From: Erigeron canadensis
Lineage: Eukaryota; Streptophyta; Magnoliopsida; Asterales; Asteraceae
Assembly (NCBI RefSeq): GCF_010389155.1
Contig: NC_057768.1
Coordinates: 8,368,501 to 8,432,500 of the forward strand
Direction: 5' to 3'
DNA: 64,000 bases
The notes beneath the pieces were generated by a model. It saw only the letters and a list, made by a program, of their open reading frames with translations. It ran no database searches and was not told the origin of the DNA. This document shows, piece by piece, positions 54,101 to 63,986 of the stretch. Both the position numbers and the translations under genes were made by a program. Numbering within the stretch: position 1 is the stretch's first letter; every line of letters begins with the position of its first letter.

Positions 54101-56685
54101 CCCACACACTTACATTTGTTTTATATTTATTACGTCGATTGATAAAAATCCTATATAGTCGTAATTTTGTAACAACGTACAACATAAAATAAAAAGAAAT
54201 GTCATAAAAAATAAAAGTAAAATTTTTTTTAAAAAAAATTAACAATCTAAAATTTAGTATTTATTTTTCATATTTATATCATAAAAATAATTACTTTATA
54301 TAATTATAAATAAATGGTAGGAATTAGGTTCCATGGTTTATGACTTATTAAATTGGAATTAGAACCATAATCTTTTTAAAAATATATATAACTCAATGAC
54401 TTTAATTATAAGTTAAGCTTAATTTCTCCATTTTATAATTAAAGGTTTCTCTTGTATTATATTTAGAGATAGTTAATAAATTAGGTTAATTACAATTAGA
54501 TATTGATTATTTAAGTAAATATGAAACTATTAACGGAAAGATATAATATATTAAAATTAACATATTGCTTTAATTAGGTAAATGTGTCCATATTACATAC
54601 TCCGTATGACAGTATTAAATAACGTGAATACATCATACACCTTTATCATAAATTAGTTTTTTTATTTTAGATAATTATTCCTTGACTTATTAGAGTTATC
54701 CTTAACTTTTTATATTTTGTCCTTAATGAATTATAATTTACACTCTAAATCTTTATTTTAATTATTAACAGTTTAAGCTCTTTTTCACTAAAAAATTCTA
54801 CTAACACAATTACATCAACCTACATCACTTGACACCGCCACTATCCCCAATAGTACCATCACCGACACCACTAAACCGCATTCTCCACCACCATCGCCGC
54901 ATTGCGCTAGGTACCATATTCGTTTCTTTAGTCAAGCAACTCACTTTTTATTTTATAATAAATATTTCAAAACTCAGCTCTCCATTAACAAGTTTAATAT
55001 ATAAAATTTAATTATTTTATATGATCATAGTATCAAATAACGTGGATACATTTCATTAATTAAGAAACTCACTTTTTTATTTTTAAGGAATCTTTCATAA
55101 CTCAGTTCCCAATTAACAAGTTTAATAAATTAAAATGTACAAATATAGAACTGCCCATAAGTATTACGAGTAGATATTAAGTTTTCGAACAACTTGACCT
55201 TTACCTTTGGGTGTGGTAATGCCCCCAAAACGCAGCCAAGTCAAACCACTGTTTTTCTTTTATTGAATATATGACTTTTATCGGTTGAACTGGTTAAATT
55301 ATCGTTTAAACTGATCGATACACCAAGTTACGAGCATATAAACTAGCATTTAACATTTGAAGGGTCTCATAAATCTTAAGATTATATATTAAAAATGTAA
55401 TAGATTTAATAAATAAATTAAAATGTAATCTTATTTAATAGCACCAATAGCACCACTTGGTAATAGCCCAGTGACCAGCAGTCACCATTTTCAAAAGGAA
55501 CCTGGTTCAAGTCTTACAAAAGACAAACTTGAGGTAATTTAGGGATTATTAAGTGGCCGGTTGACATTCACATAGATACTAACCTGACCGGAGATTAGTA
55601 GGTACTAAATGGTACATGAGATTAGAGGTTTCTCATCCAATTACCCTTAATCTTATCTAATAGATTTAATTATTATAGATGTAAAGAAAAAATAAAAAAA
55701 TTTACGCACGTTTCACCAAGTGCGTAAAAATATATGTGTAAAATTAAGTGATTTGTTGTAGTGTAAATATAGGAGTGCCCATAGGTATTAGTCTATTAGA
55801 TATTAAGTTTTCGAACAACTTGACCCTCAACCTTTGTGAGTAGTGCCCCAAGTCGCAGCTAGCTAGGCCAATCGTTTTTTCGTAAAGAATATGTTAAAAT
55901 TATGATTTAAAATGACCGATACACCAACTTATGAACATATGTGTACTTGCATTTGACCATTTGAAAGGTCTCATACTTCTTAAGAAAATAAAATTATAAC
56001 GTCCACATGACAGGGATAAACTTAAACATGAAAAAAAAAAAAAAAAAAACCATATTTGTTATACTCGTATATGTTAGTTCGTGAAAAGCAAGGGAAAAAA
56101 CTAGTTCACAGATAAACGTGTTTCTTAAATATTGTGTTACATGTCGATCTAAGTAACTATCTAAGGATGTTTTAATCCTTTTTGGAGATCATATTTCATA
56201 TATGATCAATCGGAACAACGCATGAATATTAATTAAAGTATATATATATATCTATATATATATACCTGGACGTTAATTATCCCACGATTGTTCCTGGACG
56301 TTAGTTTCCCCTCAACACATTCATCTAGACTGTAAAAGTTGAGTTGCTTGAGTTGCACGTCAGCAACAGCTACAACAAAGTCGACACCTTGATTGTTGCA
56401 ATGAATTTGATTCTCTCCGATATCTCCGTTCCACTCTATCTTGCCAGCGAGGGGTGGGAAGATCGAAAGAACTTGAGATAGAGAATTTTTGAGGGAGTCT
56501 ATTATGGTTGTGAAACTCCCATGGGAGGGTTTCTTGAAGAAAAAGATAGAACTGTTATCAAAAGGTGGCACAACCAGATCAAAATTTGTGAATGGTACCC
56601 AGTGGTCCTTCCATGGTTCTGCTGCATGCACCACTGCATTTTCGATCACCTTCACCGAAAAAGTGTCACCCCCATTAATGCCCAT
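44368..56685 (-). CDS. BAHD acyltransferase, 3 exons with a 10.7-kb first intron
   Basis: Exons (minus) 56685-56266, 45542-44988 and 44775-44368 join in frame at GT/AG sites to 1,383 nt, 460 aa, the family's normal size. Start MGINGGDTFSVKVIENAVVHA. Catalytic HRIVD (HXXXD; His 157, Asp 161) lies in FLNNHRIVDGYS just after the first intron, whose place at IINVQ|VTKLSCGG is the conserved BAHD intron position. DFGFG (394-398) stands for the structural DFGWG, and NSYFGN precedes intron 2. BAHD enzymes are cytosolic and move an acyl group from acyl-CoA to an alcohol or amine in specialised metabolism; substrates cannot be read from sequence. No stop or frameshift breaks the spliced frame. The giant intron is filled with transposons. 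If it is not spliced efficiently, the gene may be dead despite an intact frame. Confidence 0.85.
44776..44987 (-). other. BAHD intron 2
   Basis: 212 bp, GTAATC at the donor and TTAG at the acceptor. Nothing else notable. Confidence 0.75.
46091..46160. repeat. Perfect 35-bp tandem duplication
   Basis: Two identical adjacent copies starting ATTAGAACAAATATT, inside BAHD intron 1. Confidence 0.9.
46430..46468. repeat. ATA microsatellite
   Basis: A run of (ATA)n interrupted once by C, in BAHD intron 1. Confidence 0.8.
46770..47073 (-). mobile_element. Helitron-like non-autonomous element (copy B)
   Basis: On the minus strand it starts A|TCTATAGTATTATG and runs into a CCACC/GCC-rich 3' part with a degenerate GCGCAGG tail. 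Same layout as the other copies of this family. Confidence 0.5.
47528..48269. mobile_element. Two Helitron-like 3' termini facing outward
   Basis: At the left, minus strand, CCCGGTCA-A-TGACCGGG is followed by TATTGATCTAG|T. At the right, plus strand, CCGGGTTTAACCCGG-type text (CCGGGTTAAACCCGG) is followed by GTTGATTAGCTAG|T. A hairpin about 10 bp before CTAG and a T is the Helitron 3' signature. A third end of the other family (GCATTGCACGGATACTATTCTAG|T split over 47993-48016) lies between them. Confidence 0.5.
48698..49033. repeat. 168-bp tandem duplication
   Basis: Copies 48698-48865 and 48866-49033 start TACTTGAATATTAAATCC and differ at only a few positions, in BAHD intron 1. Confidence 0.85.
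49336..49618 (-). mobile_element. Helitron-like non-autonomous element (copy C)
   Basis: Minus strand starts A|TCTATACTACTTATTAAAG, with the family middle ACTACCCCTTAACATTAATGA. The 3' end near 49340 is degenerate. Confidence 0.5.
50000..50165 (+). repeat. Degenerate GGGTTTGGGTCAGCTTA repeats
   Basis: Several imperfect copies of a G-rich word, including three closely spaced GGGTTT units at about 50076-50090 that could help form a G-quadruplex. Confidence 0.5.
50285..50580 (+). mobile_element. Helitron-like non-autonomous element (copy D)
   Basis: Begins near TCCTATTTTTATAGTATTA and ends ATTGTGCGGGTACCGTGCTAA|T, matching the CTRR|T rule. The interior has the family words CATCAATTATA and CACCACCA. 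Confidence 0.55.
50551..50630. repeat. Perfect 25-bp inverted repeat around a Helitron-like 3' end
   Basis: Arms 50551-50575 and 50606-50630 are exact complements (left arm begins CACCGACGTATTGTGCGG) round a 30-bp AT-rich loop in which GCTAATATATAT occurs twice. The left arm is the 3' terminus of copy D. Confidence 0.9.
51071..51140. repeat. TAT/ATT microsatellite, about 23 units
   Basis: An uninterrupted 70-bp trinucleotide run in BAHD intron 1. Confidence 0.92.
51567..51829 (+). mobile_element. Helitron-like non-autonomous element (copy E, best ends)
   Basis: A|TCTATACTATATTATAAAAA at the start; at the end GCCGCATCGCAGGGGTATC then GTGCTAA|T. Insertion between A and T, no target duplication, TC start and CTRR end all fit a Helitron. 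263 bp, no coding capacity. Confidence 0.65.
52652..53491. mobile_element. Mutator-like MITE with 9-bp target duplication
   Basis: The element 52661-53482 (822 bp) has inverted ends of about 170 bp (GGGAGAACATCATATTTC on the left; GAGAGAACATCATATTTC on the complement of the right), flanked by perfect TATTTTAAA at 52652-52660 and 53483-53491. Long inverted ends plus a 9-bp duplication indicate the Mutator superfamily. No transposase; needs an enzyme from elsewhere. Confidence 0.85.
53750..54029 (+). mobile_element. Helitron-like non-autonomous element (copy F)
   Basis: TCTATACTGTATTATAAAAG at the start and GCCGCATTACGCGGGTAACG then TGCTAG|T at the end. Closely parallels copy E through the middle (ACATTAATGATT-like and CATCAATTAT words). 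Confidence 0.65.
54655..54918 (+). mobile_element. Helitron-like element, degenerate (copy G)
   Basis: Only the 3' half is clear: CATCAACC, CACCGCCAC, then CGCCGCATTGCGCTAGGTACC. The 5' end is not identifiable and the final CTRR is lost. Confidence 0.35.
55156..55984 (+). repeat. Pair of diverged direct repeats of about 220 bp
   Basis: 55156-55383 and 55775-55984 share TATTAAGTTTTCGAACAACTTG, GATCGATACACCAA-like and GGTCTCATA words (written here in parts). They flank the SINE-like sequence. Confidence 0.7.
55452..55660 (+). mobile_element. SINE-like sequence
   Basis: A-box-like TAGCCCAGTGA (55464-55474) and B-box-like GGTTCAAGTC (55504-55513) with about 40 bp between them, the spacing of a tRNA-derived polymerase III promoter. 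No clear tail or target duplication. Confidence 0.5.
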
Positions 56686-56763
56686 TTTCGAGAAAGTCAG
56701 TGAGAGATAGATCGATGCCGAGGATTTAAGATGTGTGTATATAGGAACGAGTGGTAACTATAT

Positions 56764-56773
56764 GTATATATAG
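56764..56773 (-). promoter_or_regulatory. Probable TATA box of the BAHD gene
   Basis: On minus CTATATATAC, about 80 bp before the ATG, so the leader would be about 50 nt. Confidence 0.5.
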
Positions 56774-57956
56774 CCATATAGGAATGGATTGGCGTAGGTT
56801 GTTACAAAGTTTCAAGTTGATATATGTTATTACAGTATATCGTTTTCATTTAATTAATTAGTCTTGCCAAGTTTCATCTTAATTTTATCTTAAACAATAC
56901 TTAAAAACAACCAATTATAATTCTCAGTTTTTTATAATTAAAAATATTAAATCTTAAATCTTATCTTAATTTTGTTATTATTTACATTAACAATAAATTA
57001 AAAATCACCTATGCATGTTAAATTGATAGCATCTCTATTATTAAAAATAAATAAAACCATAAGGTGACTCGAACCTTGCGCCTCAATACAATATGAATAT
57101 AAATAAACCAATTCATCTAAATTAGTATTTATTAATTAATTCATGTCCCATAAGTAATAAGGATTTCTACATCCCATATATGCCTTACGTAACAAAGAAA
57201 TAAGGAAAGTGAATACCAATCAAATACTTTCTTTTATAGTATTAAAATTTTATATAAGTCTCGAAACATATACCGTTCTATTTTAAGTGTAATAGTTTGA
57301 ATTTTAAAGTTTTTTCGTTCAATTTTAACTATAAATATTTTTGTTTGTATTATATAATAGTTGACATAAAATATATGATTAGATTGAGTTGTAAATATAT
57401 ATTTTTCATCCATATAACTTTCATCCACTACCATATGATAGAAACAAAAATATTTACTGTCAAAGCTGAAAGTAAAAGACTTTAAAAGTTAATGTGAGAA
57501 ATTTTGATTCGCGTCTAAAAGAATAAGAATAGTGCTCATTTGATATTGAGATTTCATGAGGGTTATAAAATGAATAAAGCATGTCTCATGATTTAGAATG
57601 CTTGAAACACGTGTGAAAAGTTCTCGAGAATAGAAAATATTATATTTGAAACTTATAAAGAAATCCGGATATGAATGTGATATAAGTTTCATGTATTTTG
57701 ATGATTTGAATATTAATAGACTGTGAGAAAGTTTTCAGTAATGATTGAATAATGGAATGTGAAATAAAAGACTAGGTTTGTCTTGAATCTTAGAGATAAA
57801 TGACGTTCATGGTTATGAGGTCAAATGATATTATAATGCCCCTTTGACTTTCAAGATAATGATCACAATGTTGAGTTGAAAGTGTCACTGAAGCACTGAT
57901 ATCAAAGCGAGGAGATTTATTCTATCCAGACACTTAATATGCCAACCATCGAATAT
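56774..57956. other. Intergenic region upstream of the BAHD gene
   Basis: AT-rich with no supported gene. A minus-strand word GGTTCGAGTCACC (complement at about 57066-57078) resembles a polymerase III B box and may mark a SINE relic. Confidence 0.45.
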
Positions 57957-58603
57957 TGTAGATGCAGATTTGTGTGACAATAGCAACATAGATTTGATTA
58001 TCGTTTATGTTTTAGGAACTATGTTTGTAATCATAATAAGAACTTTTGTTGGTATTTAATGATTACGTATGAACTTCAATATTATATCTGTTTGTGTTTT
58101 GTATTGTGTTTGTGTGTTATAAATTGTTTTGCAGGTACAAGAACATAGAGCCAAGGTTATAAGTGTCTTAGAATACTTAAACGATGGTTGGACGTTATGT
58201 ACAAGCGAAATAAGCAATCCAAGATGTGTTCCTTGTGCTGACGTCATAAGTACGTTGAGTGATCCTCGTGCTGACGTCAGCACGACCACATGAGGGTTTT
58301 GATGGATCGAGCTCGATTCACTTCGTGTGAAGCCCAAGAACACACGAACCTAAACCCTACTAGTATAAATACAAGACTAATTTATGAAAACTAGAGATCA
58401 ACATTATACAAATTACAAATTAGGTCGAATTTTCGTTCGTGTGACATCATACACGAATCATTAGTTCGTGCACCACCTTAGGTTGATTAACTACTTGTTA
58501 ATTGACAAAAGGCAATAGCAATCTAGTTATCTCAAGAGAATTCCGCACTCTTAACATAACGAATCACGTCTTATTACGATCCACGCAACCATAGGACCTT
58601 ACA
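57957..58603 (+). repeat. 5' LTR of a TGTAGATGCA-type copia element
   Basis: Starts TGTAGATGCAGATT and ends GGACCTTACA. TATAAATA at 58364-58371. Palindromic TGACGTCA at 58239-58246 and 58272-58279. It matches, in opposite orientation, the LTR at 63303-63986. Confidence 0.85.
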
Positions 58604-58605
58604 AG

Positions 58606-58618
58606 TGGTATCAGAGCC
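58606..58618 (+). promoter_or_regulatory. Primer binding site
   Basis: TGGTATCAGAGCC two bases after the LTR, the usual copia initiator-tRNA site. Confidence 0.9.
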
Positions 58619-58858
58619 CTAAGGTTGATTACCAGAAGGTGTAAGATCGTTTGATTTGCTATTGATTGCGAAATCAACTCGAAATTCGTGTTATTCTTCA
58701 GTTTCGTGATCTTCTTCGCTTGACTTTGTGCTTACGTCAGCACGAAGTAGTCTTCGTTCAGAACCTACGTCATCCAGACTTCATGTATGTCTTCGTGTCA
58801 CGTGATACTCGTGTGACTTCGTAACGTACTTCTTGTAACGTGCTCTTCACGTGACCTC

Positions 58859-60221
58859 ATGTGTCTTCGTGTCACAGGAAATAATGCATTTTTAAGTGGT
58901 GCTGAAGCTTCACCAATAGTAGATGTAGATGGACTTGCAGGTTATGTTGCTTATGACAATGTGAATACAAATATCAAGAGCAACACTCAATCTTTTCATT
59001 CTATGCCGATGAGTATGAGTTCTGCAGAAGGTAGATTGAGTGTTTACTCAGCGTTCTGTACAACTCATGAAGCATTTATTGGAGGAAAAGTAACTGATCC
59101 TGCATTAATTGATGAGGACTACAATCAGATAGATCCTGATGACTTAGAAGAAATTGATCTACAATGGCAGCTAGCGATGTTAACTATTAAGGTTAGAAGG
59201 TTCACTCAGAGAACGGGGAGATTCGTAGGAAATGGCACTAAAGGTTTTAACAAATCCAAGGTGAAATGTTATAATTGCGATGGATTTGGTCATTTTGCTA
59301 GAGAGTGTCAACGACCTAAGAGAAATGATAATACCGTTGTTGGTAGACAGAACTACAATCAAGGCAGTATTAGTCCTTCAAACAGTCAAAAAACTCAAGC
59401 TACGATAACGTTACCTGCTTTTCCACAACAAGCAAGCACTCTTCAATTTATGGAATCAAAGGCAGTTGTTGTACAAAATCCGGATGAACTTATCAATGGG
59501 ATACACAATCAGAAGATACCTCAAATCATGCTTACATGGTTGAAGTATATGATGAGGTAGCTACGACAATTGATTATGCTGTGTACTCAAGTGAAGAGAA
59601 TGCATCTGAGATAGCGAAGCAAAATGTTCAAAAAGTTGCTGAGACTGTGAGATTTGAGAGTGAATATGTGACTGCTGTTAGAACATCTGAAGAAAAGGTG
59701 GAGTCATTTAAGCCAGTTGATGACCTTTCTAAGAAGAGCATTGAAGATCAAATGAAGAATTTTGTGATACCTGAAGGTATGACAACTGAAGATTTCGTTG
59801 CATACATGGCAGATTGCAAGGCTGCAAATCAAAAGGTATCATGTTCATTATTTTCAATTGTTGATGTGTGTAAAATGGTATCTGATTTGAAACTTGAGGT
59901 GTTCATTCTGAATAAAACTGAGTTTAACTTAACTAGTCAGAATTCTACCTTTAAGAAAGAGAATGACTCTTTATTTGCAAAAAATTCCGGTCTTGTTAAA
60001 CAAGAAAGTCTTTATCAAGATAAAATTCGTGCATCAGATAAGGATATTCTTGCTCTAAAAGAAAAACTAAGAGAGTCGGTTCTAATGGAAAAGGTAGAAA
60101 TTGAACAGTATGCTCAACTAACAGAAGACTTTTCTAAAAAGGAGAAAGAGTTGGTTGATAGAAAACTAGAAGTGGTTAAGCTTAATACAAGATTGTAACA
60201 AATTAGAGGATCTGAATTAAT
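58859..60221 (+). pseudogene. gag remnant of the TGTAGATGCA-type copia element
   Basis: Only the later part of gag is present: IDPDDLEEIDLQWQLAMLTIKVRRF, a zinc knuckle CYNCDGFGHFAREC (59267-59308) and a Lys/Glu-rich coiled coil (KEKELVDRKLEVVKL). The N-terminal capsid region that should follow the leader is deleted; the frame at 58859 runs straight from leader to mid-gag. A 1-bp loss near 59526 shifts the frame (CAAATCATGCT where CAAAATCATGCT is expected) and TAA lies at 60196. The text is then cut at 60221 by another LTR element, and protease and pol are not found. Confidence 0.82.
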
Positions 60222-60719
60222 TGTAGATGCACGTTTCGTGCATAGATTATTGTCCGCTGCAATACAATTCTATGGGCTGATTATGAAGAAGAAAAGATAT
60301 CTTCAAGGTTGTGATGACGTCATCATCACTTCGTGATGACGTCAGCACGAGGCTAGTAGTTCGTGTGAAGGAGTTCAAGGCCCACGAACGAGATTGAAGC
60401 CCAGCCCGTTTCTACAGCTTATATATACTATAATTAGGTTACAATTGTGTTTTAATGATCTTAGTTGCAACAGATTTTGTTCATAGCGCACGAGGTAGAG
60501 ATCTATACTTCGTGCCGGTCAGATTTATACTGATTTGGTGTAATATCCATATGATTAATGATATTCACGAGTTTTACATCTGTTCTTATCTCTTATTCTT
60601 CATGTAATTCGTGTTTATATGTCCATTAATTATACAGAAACCTCAAAGTCGATTATGAATGGATTCCGCACTTTCATAGTCGAATTGGTCACGATTTAAA
60701 CGGTCCTCGTGTTTCAACA
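60222..60719 (+). repeat. 5' LTR of the non-autonomous element
   Basis: TGTAGATGCACG ... TTTCAACA. It is about 23 bp longer than the 3' LTR because of an extra TGACGTCA-containing block (60315-60344). TATATATA near 60420. Confidence 0.82.
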
Positions 60720-60731
60720 TGGTATCAGAGC
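60720..60731 (+). promoter_or_regulatory. Primer binding site of the non-autonomous element
   Basis: TGGTATCAGAGC directly after the LTR. Confidence 0.88.
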
Positions 60732-60832
60732 AGGGGAGACGTTTTTAGTCTTCAATCGTGATCGGAAATTGAGTTTTTTCTGCAAATTCGTGTTCAGTTC
60801 GTGCAGATGAAGAAGTTCGTGCAGCTTCGTGC

Positions 60833-61205
60833 TTACGTCAGCACGAAGAGGATTTAGCCTCGTGCTTACGTCAGCACGAAGTGGCTATTATTTGCATGAT
60901 ATTTCGTTTGCTTCGTGCTTACGTCAACACAAAGTGGATTAAGTTCACAGTGACATTAACACAAATTCATGGACAAGATTATCATGAATTAATGATTAAG
61001 TTCGTGTATACGTCATCACGAAGAGGACTTTTCCTCGTGCTGACGTCATCACGAAGATAATCACATTTTGATGATTAAGTTCGTGTATACGTCATCACGA
61101 AGAGGACTTTCCCTCGTGCTGACATCACATGAAGATAATCACATAACTCATATCAAGTTCGTGCTTACATCATGCCTTAGTATTCCTTACTTCGCGCTGA
61201 CGTCA
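60833..61205 (+). repeat. Cluster of palindromic CGTGCTTACGTCAGCACG motifs
   Basis: Sites at 60833, 60866, 60919, 61008, 61041, 61087 and 61198 carry TTACGTCA, ATACGTCA or TGACGTCA within longer self-complementary text. Resembles plant bZIP (TGA-type) binding sites. Confidence 0.7.
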
Positions 61206-62697
61206 TGTTGAAGATGATATATCGATCTGAAGCAAGTTCGCGCTTATGCCATCACGTAGAGGTTTGTCCCACGTGCTTGCATTAACACAAAGATGTCTAC
61301 TTCCTTGTTTGAAGATAACAACAAATAGATCGAGTAAAGAGGTTCCAAGTTGTGTGCATCCATATTCAAAGAAGCACACAAAACAAGGTAGTAGAAAAAC
61401 CAAAAAATAAAAATAAAAAATGGCATGGTCTTAAAATGGCATGATTCATGGAGATTTGAAGTTTGGTAGCGGTTGAAATATTTTCGGTCCGTTTTTGTGC
61501 GTTTTCGGCACGTTTTGGATGAAAATTTTCGTCAATTATCAAAATTTTCCCCCAACCTTATTAATAAAAATTTACGTGAATACCAATGTTTCACGTAAAT
61601 AGGTTTTCCCATGAAAATTTGGAGGGAAAACAGGTATACCCTGTTTGGCGAAGAGCTTTATACTATGCATTTTGAAGAACCTCAAGAATGAGAGATACCG
61701 TAACCTAAAATTTCAAGGTTGTTCTTCGATGAGATTTCTTCGGTTTTCTCAGCAAAACTCTGCAGGTTGTAGAATTTACGCAGAAATAAGGGGGAATATA
61801 ACGATTCTTTCGAATTTCTCAGAATAATTCTGCAATTACTCAAGTTATACTAACAACAAGGGTGTTACTCAAAGTGTTACTCAGCTCAGATTAGTTATTC
61901 TGTTCGGCTTAACAAATTAATAGTGTCATTTTTAAAATACTCGAGTAATGAAGATCATAGTGTTTTCAGTTTTGATTGACACTGTTTAACAAATGATCTT
62001 CTATATAGCAGTTATGGAAGCTTTTGTCGAAGTATTGGAGCAATGAAGATATGAGACATAGTTAAAACTTTGTTGAAGTATTGAAATGATGAAGCTGGTT
62101 ATTTGTTGTTTGAGTATTTGAAGATTGAACCTATTTATATTCCATGATGTAAGGATAATAATCAGGCGATATATAAGTTTCATTGCGAGATTAAGGTCTT
62201 TATGTGATTGGCGGTTTATATAACTGAAGGGGAGATCCGATAAGAAAGACTTCAGGTGATTAGTAGAGTTGTGGAGATACAAAACGGAGTTTTGATGCTG
62301 CTATAGTTGAGATAGGGTCTATGGTATTACATTTTGTGATGCAGGTTGTAGAGTTTCTTATCTTTGTGATAGCTGGTTGATTTGATGCTGATTGTTGGAA
62401 ATTAAACTTCTTTATTATATGCCGATTAGGCAAGGAGAGCGACAATCCTAGGTGGAAGGTGACAATGCTTAATTCGGAGGTGGTTAACTATTGAGGGGGA
62501 GAACTACAATGAGATGTGTTGGGTTAGTTGGTTGTCATAGAGGGACAGGGACTTTGCAGTTTGAAGATCAGGATGCGATGTTAGAAGATCGAGTTTCAAC
62601 AAGAAGACTCGATGTCATCAGCTAAGGGGGAGCCAGTGGATTCAGGTTTTTCGGTAGCTATTGATTATCGAAGTATATCTAGAATTGATTGCAACGG

Positions 62698-62710
62698 AAA
62701 AGAGGGAGTC
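62698..62710 (+). promoter_or_regulatory. Polypurine tract of the non-autonomous element
   Basis: AAAAGAGGGAGTC directly before the 3' LTR; the same tract precedes the LTR at the right edge (minus). Confidence 0.8.
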
Positions 62711-63185
62711 TGTAGATGCACGTTTCGTGCATAGATTATTGTCCGCTGCAATACAATTTTATGGGCTGATTATGAAGAAGAAAAGATATCTTCAAGGTTG
62801 TGATGACGTCAGCACAAGGCTAGTAGTTCGTTTGAAGGAGTTCAAGGCCCACGAACGAGATTGAAGCCCAGCCCGTTTCTACAGCTTATATATACTAGAA
62901 TTAGGTTACAATTGTGTTTTAACAATCTTAGTTGCAACAGATTTCGTTCATAGCGCACGAGGTAGAGATCTATACTTCGTGCAGTCAGATGTATACTGAT
63001 TTGGTGTAATATCCATATGATTAATGATATTCACGAGTTTTACATCTGTTCTTATCTCTTATTCTTCATGTAATTCGTGTTTATATGTCCATTAATTATA
63101 CAGAAACCTGAAAGTCAATTATGAATGGATTCCGCACTTTCATAGTCGAATTGGTCACGATTTGAACGGTCCTATTGTTTCAACA
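62711..63185 (+). repeat. 3' LTR of the non-autonomous element
   Basis: Aligns with 60222-60719 along its length, TGTAGATGCACG to TTTCAACA. One TGACGTCA at 62804-62811. Confidence 0.82.
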
Positions 63186-63302
63186 TGAGCCAATGGTTCT
63201 TAACCGATCTAATGATTTGTATTGTTTTAAAAATTTAAAATATGATCTTGAAACTAAAAATCCGAATGGAAGCGAAACAATATGTTTTATTGTTTTGTTG
63301 TT
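63186..63302. other. Short stretch between two LTR elements
   Basis: 117 bp. One plus frame is open (EPMVLNRSNDLYCFKNLKYD) and could be a relic of the interrupted copia polyprotein. Not certain. Confidence 0.3.
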
Positions 63303-63986
63303 TGTAAGGTACCCTATTGTTGCGTGGATCATAATAAGACGTGATTCGTTATGTCAAGAGTGCGGAATCCTCTTGAGATAACTAGATTGCTATTGCCTTT
63401 TGATGATTAATGAGTAATTAATCAACCTAAGGAGATGAACAACACTTGTGGTTCATGTAGGAGATCACACGAAGGAACAAGTGACTTGAATTCGTAAATT
63501 CGTGAATATCTTCAAATGATTAACTAAGATTAACCTAATTCTGTAGATTAGGTCTTGTATTTATACTAGTTGTGTATTGGATCGTGTGGGCTTCGACCTT
63601 AATTAGATAATTAGGCCTATAAGTAACAATAACCAATCTACCTCGTGCTGACGTCAGCACGAGGGTAATTCCATGTGCTGATGACGTCAACACGAGGGAC
63701 ATGCCTTTGGTCCTTTGTTTTACTTCGTTTGGCTCATACATAACATCCAATCATCGTTTAAGTGTTCTACGATACTTATAAACCTTGATTCTATGTTCTT
63801 GTACCTGCAAAACAATATATAACACACAAACACAATACAAAACATAAACAGATATAATTTTGAAGTTCAACTGTAATAATTAAATATCAACACAAGTTCT
63901 TATTCAAATGATTACAAATATAGTTCCTAAAACATAAACGATAATCAAATATATGTTGCGATTGTCACAACGAATCTGCATCTACA
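63303..63986 (-). repeat. 3' LTR of a minus-strand copia element that runs off the right edge
   Basis: On minus it starts TGTAGATGCAGATT, preceded by the polypurine tract AAGAGGGAGTC, and ends CCTTACA. No primer site follows, so it is the 3' LTR; the body lies beyond 64000. It has a perfect 24-bp palindrome at 63641-63664 with half-site CCTCGTGCTGAC, and a TGACGTCA at 63682. Confidence 0.82.

Larger units (their letters stand above)
60222..63185 (+). mobile_element. Non-autonomous LTR element of 3 kb
   Basis: LTRs 60222-60719 and 62711-63185, primer site at 60720, polypurine tract before the 3' LTR, and about 2.0 kb of interior without any retroelement domain. The interior is full of TTACGTCA/TGACGTCA palindromes. 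It must borrow proteins from a coding relative. The flanking 5-mers (TTAAT and TGAGC) do not match, so an exchange between copies is likely. Confidence 0.75.

Noticed and set aside
57234..57692. Short ORFs upstream of the BAHD gene
   Set aside because: AT-rich, no domain, no conserved start context.
61203..61426. Minus-strand ORFs in the non-autonomous element
   Set aside because: Overlapping frames in the non-coding interior, partly created by the CGTCA repeats.
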